This document shows, piece after piece, positions 1 through 5,844 of a stretch of DNA of 24,882 nt. The notes beneath the pieces are model-generated. The model was not told the DNA's origin. It saw only the letters and a list, made by a program, of their open reading frames with translations, and ran no database searches. Source of the DNA: a virus; the IMG/VR virus record IMGVR_UViG_3300031141_000039, positions 1 to 24,882 of that record; one strand, given 5' to 3'. A program made the translations under genes and the position numbers. Position 1 is the stretch's first letter, and each line of letters opens with the position of its first letter.

Positions 1-5
1 GTGCC

Positions 6-458
6 ATGAAACGGCGCACACTCGGCCAGTGTTTTCATGCCGAGGCGTCAAGCGCCGATATTTACGAAATCTTCATATCACCCACCCTGGCCGACAATGT
101 CGACGTTGCCGCCGTGCTGGCGCATGAGTTATGCCACGTTGCGGATAAATGTGAAAACGGCCACAGGGCACCATTCACCAAATTGGCGCGCATGTGCGAG
201 TTGGAGGGTAAACCTACCGCCACGGTGGCGGGTGAGGCGTTTAAACAGTGGATTGACGAGCAATGGCACATTTTAGGCAACTACCCGCACGCCGAGATTG
301 CGGCAAACCCCCAACACAAAAAACAAACAACACGAATGCATAAGGTCACTTGCGCGAATGATGATTGCGGCATGGTGTTTAGGACTAGCGCCAAGTGGAT
401 TGACGCCAACCCAGAATTATCATGCCCGGCATGTGCGGCACCGTGCCGCATAGCCTAA
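6..458 (+). CDS. SprT-like zinc metalloprotease (5' end probably cut by window edge)
   Basis: The visible part is 150 residues from the first ATG. An HELCH motif (HExxH, H40-E41-H44) is followed by a GH at residues 52-53, as in SprT/Spartan-type metalloproteases. A C-terminal zinc ribbon is formed by C116, C121, C140 and C143. Family members cleave proteins, including DNA-protein crosslinks, and phage versions are common in early or replication regions; the substrate here is unknown. The frame stays open to the window edge and the text before HELCH is shorter than a full SprT domain, so the real start is probably outside the window and the ATG at 6 internal. The stop lies inside a repeat shared with the next gene. 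The family call is firm and the start is not. Confidence 0.8.
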   Translation: MKRRTLGQCFHAEASSADIYEIFISPTLADNVDVAAVLAHELCHVADKCENGHRAPFTKLARMCELEGKPTATVAGEAFKQWIDEQWHILGNYPHAEIAANPQHKKQTTRMHKVTCANDDCGMVFRTSAKWIDANPELSCPACAAPCRIA

Positions 459-476
459 TAGCTGAGCGTTTAAACA
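453..476 (+). repeat. Intergenic linker repeat A, copy 1
   Basis: A 24-base segment that starts in the last codons of the SprT-like gene, includes its TAA stop, and ends with the palindrome GTTTAAAC (468-475). It matches 764-787 at 23 of 24 positions, with the single difference at 461/772. Confidence 0.85.
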
Positions 477-496
477 ACCAGACAGGAGCTGAGAAT

Positions 497-769
497 ATGA
501 AAGTCATAACCATCGAATGGACTGCAATCGAGCGCTTTAAAGCGTGGTGGCCGTGCCACAATCTCCCAGAAAACGCGGATTTAATCGTCGCGGCTTTCGC
601 TGATGATGGCGATCTAATAAACTATGAGATGTGCAACCACGCCGACATTGTGGTTGTCGAGAACGCCGACGCTGGTGAAGCACTCTCTGCGCTATTCGAA
701 GACGCGAAAGAGCGCGCCATCAATAAATCCCCGCAATCCAACATTCTCAATAATTGGGTGTATGCCTAA
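497..769 (+). CDS. Small phage protein of unknown function
   Basis: Ninety residues. The ATG at 497 is chosen because an AGGAG ribosome site lies at 484-488. A longer reading from 422 overlaps the SprT-like gene and has no such site. The protein is acidic and starts MKVITIEW, with an Asp/Glu-rich middle (ADDGDL, ENADAGEALSALFEDAKE). There is no signal peptide, membrane segment or known motif. It ends with the same repeat that ends the gene before it, so the two look like exchangeable cassettes in one early operon. I do not recognise a family. Confidence 0.7.
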   Translation: MKVITIEWTAIERFKAWWPCHNLPENADLIVAAFADDGDLINYEMCNHADIVVVENADAGEALSALFEDAKERAINKSPQSNILNNWVYA

Positions 770-787
770 TAACTGAGCGTTTAAACA
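764..787 (+). repeat. Intergenic linker repeat A, copy 2
   Basis: Second copy of the 24-base element at 453-476. It again spans the last codons and stop of a gene and ends with GTTTAAAC (779-786). Confidence 0.85.
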
Positions 788-806
788 GCGAGATGGGAAT
801 AGTGAA

Positions 807-965
807 ATGACCACATTAGACAATTGGCCTACACAAACCAAACTTCGCGGCACACACGAAGATGAATTTGAAGGTTACCTGACTTTTGCCGACGATGGTA
901 AGGGTGGTGACGTTACCCGCAATGGCGCGCCACTTAAAACATTTGAGGAATGGATGAATAGCTGA
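807..965 (+). CDS. 52-residue phage protein of unknown function
   Basis: A short frame from ATG 807 to TGA 965. It starts MTTLDNWPTQTKLRGTH and ends KTFEEWMNS. It is acidic and soluble, with no recognisable motif. The upstream ribosome site is weak (GATGGGA near 792-798). Support comes from its fit between repeat A at 764-787 and the hairpin element beginning at 964, with neighbours in the same direction on both sides and no competing frame. It may be a small early host-modifying protein, but nothing in the sequence says so. Confidence 0.55.
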   Translation: MTTLDNWPTQTKLRGTHEDEFEGYLTFADDGKGGDVTRNGAPLKTFEEWMNS

Positions 966-1024
966 GTTTCTCGCGGCATACCCGCCCACAATGGGCGGGT
1001 ATAGCGCGGCAAATTCTACCGCAA
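964..1024 (+). ncRNA. Structured RNA element B, copy 1
   Basis: A perfect 10-bp stem pairs 979-988 with 992-1001 around loop CAA. An outer CGCG (972-975) can pair with CGCG (1005-1008) across a symmetric 3x3 internal loop. Conserved flanks are GAGTTT on the left and GCGCGGCAAATT then TACCGCAA on the right. GCGG (1006-1009) can instead pair with CCGC (1019-1022), giving a possible alternative fold. It sits in the gap before the exported-protein gene. There is no T-run after the stem, so it is not a classical terminator. A cis-acting RNA signal, processing site or protein-binding hairpin is inferred. Confidence 0.7.
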
Positions 1025-1044
1025 AACAGAGAAAGTAAACCAAA

Positions 1045-1386
1045 ATGAAGAAAATTTATGTGGCTTTAGGCGGTCTGGTAGCAGTTTTATCGGCTGGCGG
1101 TATCGCGGCAAATGCCAGCTACTCAAACGACTGTAACTATAATTCAGACGGCACGTATACCGCAAACGGCCAAACGTCGGCCCACGGCACCATGAACGAC
1201 GCTATGCATTGCGCCGCCCAGGGCGTCTTGCCTGAGATAGTGGCGCAACGCCTCGGCGTGTGGGGTGATGATGAAGCGCAAGAATGGGCGCAGCAAATCA
1301 GGACGTTAAATAACGAAATCCGCCTGAAAAATGAGGAGGCGGCAAAAACGGCGGAGTCGGAAACCGCAGCACCTATTGTAGAATAA
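1045..1386 (+). CDS. Small exported early protein of unknown function
   Basis: One hundred and thirteen residues. The N-terminus, MKKIYVALGGLVAVLSAGGIAANAS, is a clear Sec signal with a likely signal peptidase I site after ANA near residue 24. The mature part has two cysteines (in NDCNY and MHCAA) that could form a disulfide in the periplasm. A charged helical C-terminus (about residues 75-113, LNNEIRLKNEEAAKT) may form a coiled coil. It is an early-region gene flanked on both sides by copies of hairpin element B. Exported early phage proteins often alter the envelope, for example by blocking superinfection; that role is only a guess here. No family is recognised. Confidence 0.75.
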   Translation: MKKIYVALGGLVAVLSAGGIAANASYSNDCNYNSDGTYTANGQTSAHGTMNDAMHCAAQGVLPEIVAQRLGVWGDDEAQEWAQQIRTLNNEIRLKNEEAAKTAESETAAPIVE

Positions 1387-1389
1387 TAG

Positions 1390-1451
1390 GAGTTTTTCGC
1401 GGCGTGCCCACCGCGCGAGCGGTGGGTATAGCGCGGCAAATTTTACCGCAA
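1390..1451 (+). ncRNA. Structured RNA element B, copy 2 (covarying stem)
   Basis: A 10-bp stem pairs 1405-1414 with 1419-1428 around a GCGA (GNRA-type) loop. The flanks are nearly identical to the copy at 964-1024, including outer CGCG at 1398-1401 and 1432-1435 and the later TACCGCAA. Compared with copy 1, three stem pairs are changed on both strands so that pairing is kept, and one A-T became G-T. This pattern supports selection on an RNA fold. It lies between the exported-protein gene and the next gene. Confidence 0.75.
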
Positions 1452-1471
1452 CAAAATTGAAAGGGGAAACC

Positions 1472-2212
1472 ATGAAAATACAATTCTCAAAATTCTTTTC
1501 CACCGATAGCCCGAAAGCTATCAAGGCCGACAAATTCGGATATTTGAATGCCATCAATTACATGGCGCAAGATGACACCGCCAGCACGGCTGATAAATAT
1601 TTTACACTATGCCCGCACTCAACGGCGGGCTGTCGCGCGCTATGCCTTGGCAAGTATAGCGGCCAAGCGGCCATTGTTTCCGATCTAGAAAACGGAACCA
1701 ACCGCACGCGGGAAAGCCGGATTCGCAAAGCGCAATATTTCATGAATGACCGGAAGGCGTTCCTTGCTGAAATGACTTGGCACATTCAAAAGTTAGCCAA
1801 ACAAGCAAAGCTTGCAAATAAAACGCTGGCAATTCGCCCCAACGGCTCAACGGATATCAACTTCGCAAACATTGCGCGGAGTTTCCCTGAAACGCAATTT
1901 ATCGACTATACGAAAAGCTTGCGGCGGATTTTGGATAAAACACGGCCCACCAATTACAATTTGACCTTCAGCTTGAGCGAAACAAACAAAGCTGAAGCAT
2001 TGCAAGCGCTAGCGGCAGGCTTCAACGTCGCTGTGGTGTTTGGCCACGGCCAGCCAAAACGGTTCCTCGGCCATGACGTGATCGACGGCACGATTCATGA
2101 CTTGCGGCACCTAGATCCGTCACCCGTGATTGTCGGGCTGGATCCGAAAGGGGCAAAGGCGAAAGCCGATCAAAGCGGGTTTGTAATGCGTGATTATGAG
2201 GTGGCGGCATGA
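1472..2212 (+). CDS. Conserved phage protein with N-terminal cysteine cluster (DUF7227-like)
   Basis: Two hundred and forty-six residues from ATG 1472. AAAGGGG at 1460-1466 is the ribosome site, which argues against the in-frame TTG at 1457. Near the N-terminus is C47-x6-C54-x3-C58 (CPHSTAGCRALCLG), followed by a conserved core with IRPNGSTDINF, FIDYTKS, LTFSLSE, VAVVFG and VIDGTIHDLRHLD. I recognise this as a conserved phage protein type with no established function; the DUF7227 name is from memory. The C-x6-C-x3-C pattern is not the radical SAM C-x3-C-x2-C pattern. Its last bases overlap the next start (ATGA), so translation is coupled to the zinc-finger gene. Confidence 0.75.
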   Translation: MKIQFSKFFSTDSPKAIKADKFGYLNAINYMAQDDTASTADKYFTLCPHSTAGCRALCLGKYSGQAAIVSDLENGTNRTRESRIRKAQYFMNDRKAFLAEMTWHIQKLAKQAKLANKTLAIRPNGSTDINFANIARSFPETQFIDYTKSLRRILDKTRPTNYNLTFSLSETNKAEALQALAAGFNVAVVFGHGQPKRFLGHDVIDGTIHDLRHLDPSPVIVGLDPKGAKAKADQSGFVMRDYEVAA

Positions 2213-2427
2213 CATTTGAACCCTACGCCGCGAAGCCGCCCGCCTCACCTAAACTCAACACGGCCAGCAGGTCGTGCTTGCGATGTAATAAAAAATTCAA
2301 AAGCTCGTGGATTGGCAATCGCATGTGCTGGCGTTGCGTCGACGCAAACGGCAGTGAATATATGGGCCCAGTCAGCGAGCGCATAAACGCAAAATCTCGT
2401 AACGTCAACAGAAAGCGAAACGAATAA
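2209..2427 (+). CDS. Zinc-finger miniprotein (paralogue of the gene at 5648-5833)
   Basis: Seventy-two residues. C-x2-C ... C-x2-C (SCLRCNKK ... MCWRC) forms a likely single zinc knuckle, followed by a basic tail (NAKSRNVNRKRNE). The segment PKL-TA-R-C-C-F-S-WIGNR-C-C is shared with the minus-strand miniprotein ending at 5648, so the two are paralogues. The start ATG overlaps the preceding stop by four bases and the stop overlaps the next start (TAATG). Basic charge and a zinc knuckle suggest nucleic-acid or protein binding; no function is established. Confidence 0.75.
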   Translation: MTFEPYAAKPPASPKLNTASRSCLRCNKKFKSSWIGNRMCWRCVDANGSEYMGPVSERINAKSRNVNRKRNE

Positions 2428-2615
2428 TGATAAAAGAATACACGGTGGTCGTGACGCGCGACATAACCGAGTCAACCACAATTTACATCAACGCCAACTC
2501 GATTGATGAGGCGGAGAAAGCGGCGTTGTTGACTGCCAAAATGAAAGAGCACAATTGGGTCAAGGGGTCCGACTATGAATCCCCTTATGTGACCGATATC
2601 TCAGGTGGCATATGA
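2427..2615 (+). CDS. Small phage protein of unknown function
   Basis: Sixty-two residues, starting MIKEYTVVVTRDITEST and ending TDISGGI. A predicted beta-strand run (EYTVVVTRDI, TTIYINANS) is followed by a helix (SIDEAEKAALLTAKM), a small alpha/beta arrangement seen in many unassigned phage proteins. It overlaps the zinc-finger stop by one base (TAATG) and the next gene's start by four bases (ATGA), so it is co-translated with the zinc-finger and XRE-type genes. No family is recognised. Confidence 0.7.
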   Translation: MIKEYTVVVTRDITESTTIYINANSIDEAEKAALLTAKMKEHNWVKGSDYESPYVTDISGGI

Positions 2616-2848
2616 ACGCTAAACAGTTCAGGGACGCGCGCCACGAGCTGGCGCACACCCAGCACAGCTTGGGGCAGTTCATCGGCGTCACAGCGCGCCA
2701 TATATCCCGCTATGAGTCAGGCAAGCAGAAGGTGCCACAATCAAAAGCGATTTTAATGGGGATGATGCTTATTAAAAAATCACAACAAGACCGACGCCAC
2801 GGGCGTCATATGCGCAAAAAGAAGCTAGAACACGCCGCCAAACATTAG
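2612..2848 (+). CDS. XRE-type helix-turn-helix regulator
   Basis: Seventy-eight residues. Residues about 3-55 fit a Cro/C1-type HTH, with helix 2 and recognition helix in LGQFIGVTARHISRYESGKQKVP; the sequence RYESGK is typical of this fold. A very basic C-terminal tail follows (DRRHGRHMRKKKLEHAAKH) instead of a dimerisation or cleavage domain. It is the last gene of the plus-strand early block, and its stop lies next to an inverted TTAGAGG repeat and a strong terminator. Likely role: a small repressor or transcription switch of phage genes. The TTAGAG repeats just downstream are candidate operators, an inference. Confidence 0.8.
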   Translation: MNAKQFRDARHELAHTQHSLGQFIGVTARHISRYESGKQKVPQSKAILMGMMLIKKSQQDRRHGRHMRKKKLEHAAKH

Positions 2849-2865
2849 AGGAAACTCTCCTCTAA
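2845..2865 (+). repeat. TTAGAGG inverted repeat
   Basis: TTAGAGG (2845-2851) and CCTCTAA (2859-2865) form a 7-bp inverted repeat with a 7-base loop, overlapping the XRE stop codon. TTAGAG recurs at 2932, 2955 and 3072 in the same gap. Confidence 0.6.
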
Positions 2866-2870
2866 AATCT

Positions 2871-2904
2871 AAGGGCAGAAATCGGCTGATTTCTGCCCTT
2901 TTTT
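2871..2904 (+). terminator. Rho-independent terminator of the left plus-strand operon
   Basis: A perfect 13-bp stem pairs 2871-2883 with 2888-2900 around loop GGCT, followed by six T residues (2899-2904). It lies 22 bases after the XRE gene stop. On the minus strand the same stem is followed only by a weak T-rich stretch, so it is mainly a plus-strand terminator. Confidence 0.92.
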
Positions 2905-3099
2905 ACGCCAAATCCGCCGCCAAAAGGGAAGTTAGAGCAAATACGCGGTTTTCCTTAGAGTCTCTGTATTTATATATATAATATTATTATTATTATTCTA
3001 TATTACTATACTCTACTACTCTATCTCCCCTTCTTAAAACAAAAAACATAGGCGGGCGGCGGCGTTCAGCGTTAGAGGAAACCTAGAGGAGTTTTTATT
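2905..3099. other. AT-rich convergent gap with TTAGAG repeats; candidate origin or operator region
   Basis: This is the rest of the gap between convergent operons. TTAGAG starts at 2932, 2955 and 3072, and the 11-base TTAGAGGAAAC at 2845 recurs exactly at 3072. From 2967 to about 3010 the sequence is almost pure A/T, with TA and ATT runs, followed by a pyrimidine-rich stretch (3011-3033). No credible gene is present. Melting-prone DNA with short direct repeats beside the primase-helicase gene fits a replication origin. Repressor binding by the adjacent XRE product is an alternative. Confidence 0.45.
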
Positions 3100-5397
3100 T
3101 TATCCCAAGTCTGCGCTAATTTCGACCACATTTGACGCCAATTCTGTTTTGCTCATCTCCTCTATGAACATATTTGCTTGGCGCAAGTCATCTTGTGCCA
3201 CCCATTTCTGTCTCTGGCGGATGGCGCGCAGCTCAGTTTGTTTTCCATTTATCAAATATCGCGCACCATTTTTGGTGTCGTCGGCGCGTAATGTTTTAAT
3301 TTTACGCCAAATCAACCGGCCAGTTGCGCCAGGTTCACGCATGATTTTCTCCAAATCCAGGTCTCGCGCAGCCCAGCCAATAGCAGTTTTTAAGGTCTTC
3401 GCAGATACCAAATCCGGGGCGTGATGCTCCAGAATATGATCAAAGATAATATCAGACGGGGCCCGGCTGCTCTCTGTCATCATCGCTTTGGTGGCTGTCA
3501 TCGGCGGGTAGATGTGGTCATACTCACTAACATCGCGCCTCATGAGCCACCAATACGCGCGCTGTGCTTCGTCGCCCGACAGAGCGGCGTTCAGTTTATC
3601 ATAATACGCGTACCCTCGTCGCGTGGTCGGGTTTTCGATGCAGAATGTGCGCCGGCATTCCTCCTCCAATGCAATAGCATCAATATGATTCGAGAATATC
3701 AGTGCATTAAAATAGATGTTAGTGGTGCGGGTGCGCCCGTACTTTGGGTTAATGCGCTGATTCTCACCCACGCTGGTGTCGACACGCTGTTTAAACGTGT
3801 CGTAGGCGTGATAAAAATCATCGCGAGTAAGCGACGAGTCTTTCGACTCCTCAACCACGAGATATTGGCAGTCGGCCATCCAGTCATTATAGGTCTGCTC
3901 GGCGGATGTGCCTTTTCCAATAAGCTGGCCCATTGAGGCTGTATTGATGTTGCCTTGCAACACACGTTCGAGGAACTTTTTTATCCACGAGCGCCCGGTG
4001 CCGAATGCGTTCTCGGCCACCATGATCACAGCGTAGGAGCGTGAGTCGGGGTATTGCAGTTTATAGGCTAGCCAGTTGAGGAACACCTCCCGCTCGGTTT
4101 TCTTCGGTATAAGGAACTCGATGTGTTCTAAAAACACACCCGGCACAAGCGTCGTCTCCGCGTGATTGGGCGGCACGTATGTGTTGAGATAGGCTTGGCC
4201 GTGCGCCTGCACCACGCCCACGTCTTGCCAGCGCTTGACCGGCTTATAGATGGTGTCGACGGCGCGGCGTGTGCGTGAGCTGGTGAGAAAAGCAGTCGAG
4301 ACCGGCACGGGGGTGTCGGCGCCGGGCATACTGACCTTGCCCATGTGCTTCAGTTTCCAGTCGGCCAGCGGCCACATCCACTTCCCGCCATGCGGGCGCT
4401 GGAGTACATCGGCGACACGCTGTTCCGACTCAACATAAACATACTGCGCTTGCAGCCACGGCAGCGGGTCATACCCTGCAACATGCGGCGCGCCCCGCCC
4501 CTTGCCCCACTTGACGAGGTCAGCCAAGCGCTTGTCCGTACAATGATCATGTTGGCATTTAAAGGCTCGCGTCGGGACATAATCGCCATCACCTCGCCCT
4601 AGTGGGCTGTAACCGGCGACGTTCTCACCAGTGGTGTGCTGGTCGGCCCACGGACAGATAATATCCACCCAGGCGTGGCCGCCATCTTTAATAATCATGC
4701 CTTGCGTCGCCAACCAATCCAACATAGGGTCGATGTTGGCTCTTGCCTCAAAACTTCCCGTTTTGATGTTGATGACCTCGGCGCTTTGAGTCTCCTCCCG
4801 CAGAGCGTCGAGGTCTGCTCCCATATCCCCGACTAACTCTTCGGCAGACCACATGGGCATGTCCCAGTGTCCAACCAAACTATGAAACATGTCACGGCCC
4901 GGTTTGAGATTGGCTGATCCAGGGACGCGCACCACCCGGTATGCGCCACCGGCACCGCCGTCTCCCCATCCTTTATCGGCACACCATGTGAAGAGCGCTT
5001 CGAGTAAGCTGAACTCAGTGGACGGTTCAAGGAAGTATCCATATTGGAAATTGTCTTTCGACGTTTCGATCTTCCAGGATGGCTCGACAGGAGGCGGTGT
5101 TGCTTTAGTGCCGATGTCATCGAGAACAAAACAGTGCTGGCGTACCAAGTTAGCCCGCCCGCGCCCCACCATCGAACCTTTCGCATTCATCTCTCCATCT
5201 ACTGTGGACACGCAGAAGTACCATGCGTGATCCTGTTTATCCGAGTCCCACTTGCGCCATGCCCTATCGGCCGTCAGGTGGTTGCTGAAGAACGAACCGT
5301 TGCCGTCCTCCTTCATTATCTGCCGGCAGACCATGACATTCTCACCATCCTCCAGCTCGGCGAAGATAGTGTCTAAGAACTCATTCGCTTTGATCAT
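3100..5397 (-). CDS. Primase-helicase fusion (RepB/AEP-like primase plus DUF5906/SF3-type ATPase)
   Basis: Seven hundred and sixty-five residues. The N-terminal third resembles RepB-type or archaeo-eukaryotic-type primases: a HCFVLDDIGTK strand with acidic D93-D94, and YRVVRVPGSANLKPG (about 153-167), a basic nucleotide-binding motif. The second half is an SF3/DUF5906-type ATPase with P-loop AFGTGRS (464-470), a Walker B-like strand YLVVEES near 510-518, and a sensor-like IYFNALIFSNH. A basic C-terminal region, probably winged-helix, completes it. Such proteins prime and unwind phage DNA. The P-loop lysine is replaced by Arg469. The start overlaps the upstream stop (ATGA), and this is the last gene of the minus-strand replication operon. 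Confidence 0.85.
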   Translation of the reverse strand: MIKANEFLDTIFAELEDGENVMVCRQIMKEDGNGSFFSNHLTADRAWRKWDSDKQDHAWYFCVSTVDGEMNAKGSMVGRGRANLVRQHCFVLDDIGTKATPPPVEPSWKIETSKDNFQYGYFLEPSTEFSLLEALFTWCADKGWGDGGAGGAYRVVRVPGSANLKPGRDMFHSLVGHWDMPMWSAEELVGDMGADLDALREETQSAEVINIKTGSFEARANIDPMLDWLATQGMIIKDGGHAWVDIICPWADQHTTGENVAGYSPLGRGDGDYVPTRAFKCQHDHCTDKRLADLVKWGKGRGAPHVAGYDPLPWLQAQYVYVESEQRVADVLQRPHGGKWMWPLADWKLKHMGKVSMPGADTPVPVSTAFLTSSRTRRAVDTIYKPVKRWQDVGVVQAHGQAYLNTYVPPNHAETTLVPGVFLEHIEFLIPKKTEREVFLNWLAYKLQYPDSRSYAVIMVAENAFGTGRSWIKKFLERVLQGNINTASMGQLIGKGTSAEQTYNDWMADCQYLVVEESKDSSLTRDDFYHAYDTFKQRVDTSVGENQRINPKYGRTRTTNIYFNALIFSNHIDAIALEEECRRTFCIENPTTRRGYAYYDKLNAALSGDEAQRAYWWLMRRDVSEYDHIYPPMTATKAMMTESSRAPSDIIFDHILEHHAPDLVSAKTLKTAIGWAARDLDLEKIMREPGATGRLIWRKIKTLRADDTKNGARYLINGKQTELRAIRQRQKWVAQDDLRQANMFIEEMSKTELASNVVEISADLG

Positions 5398-5648
5398 AGT
5401 ACCGGTCCTTCCATCACGCCGTTGTCCTTGTCGAAAAACTTGGGCATGGCGGGGTTCTTGGGAAAACCGCCCGCCCAGGCTTCATACAACATGAGCCGGT
5501 CGTCGGGGCTGTAGGTGAGGCGTCCCTTATAACCCTTACCCTCTGCGCGTAGCCGCTTTTCAAGTCGGGACAACCACTCTTTACTGCTTACGGTGTCGTC
5601 GTTGGTCGTCTGGATGGCGTAGTCTGGTTTTGTCACTATGCGGGGCAT
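5394..5648 (-). CDS. Small phage protein of unknown function
   Basis: Eighty-four residues from ATG 5648, starting MPRIVTKPDYAIQTTNDD. This start overlaps the preceding stop by one base (TAATG), which is why it is preferred to the upstream in-frame ATGs. A basic helical middle (KEWLSRLEKRLRAEGKGYKG) is followed by YSPDDRLMLYEAWAGGFP. No known motif is present. The stop overlaps the primase-helicase start by four bases, so it is probably made in step with that enzyme and could be a replication accessory protein; this is positional inference. Confidence 0.7.
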   Translation of the reverse strand: MPRIVTKPDYAIQTTNDDTVSSKEWLSRLEKRLRAEGKGYKGRLTYSPDDRLMLYEAWAGGFPKNPAMPKFFDKDNGVMEGPVL

Positions 5649-5833
5649 TATGCTAATCCTTCTGCTATGCTGAGACATGAACTGCACCGGCGGTTGCCGA
5701 TCCAGGTGCTTTCAAAAATTCTCTGACAGCTTATACATTTACGTTCTGCTGTCTTTAATTTAGGTGAGGGAGATGGCATCCGCGAGTATTGATCACGTCG
5801 CCGCTTCCAATACTCTTTGCCGGCGTATGTCAT
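5648..5833 (-). CDS. Zinc-finger miniprotein (paralogue of 2209-2427)
   Basis: Sixty-one residues from ATG 5833, starting MTYAGKEYWKRRRDQYSRM. An AAAGG ribosome site stands about 7 bases upstream. An alternative ATG at 5848 overlaps the helicase stop (ATGA) and would add five residues. C-x2-C ... C-x2-C (KCISCQRIF ... RRCSSC) makes a zinc knuckle, and the segment around WIGNR matches the plus-strand protein at 2209-2427. It lies between the SNF2-type helicase and the primase-helicase. DNA binding or a replication-adaptor role is inferred only. Confidence 0.75.
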   Translation of the reverse strand: MTYAGKEYWKRRRDQYSRMPSPSPKLKTAERKCISCQRIFESTWIGNRRCSSCLSIAEGLA

Positions 5834-5844
5834 GCCACTACCTT

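Noticed and set aside
964-1024. Simple rho-independent terminator
   Set aside because: The stem is strong but no T-run follows, and conserved flanks extend well beyond the stem.
1472-2212. Radical SAM enzyme, suggested by the Cys cluster
   Set aside because: The spacing is C-x6-C-x3-C, not C-x3-C-x2-C, and other SAM-binding motifs are absent.
3421-3936. 171-codon plus-strand frame opposite the primase-helicase
   Set aside because: It is antisense to a well-supported gene and has Arg/Cys-rich random-looking content.
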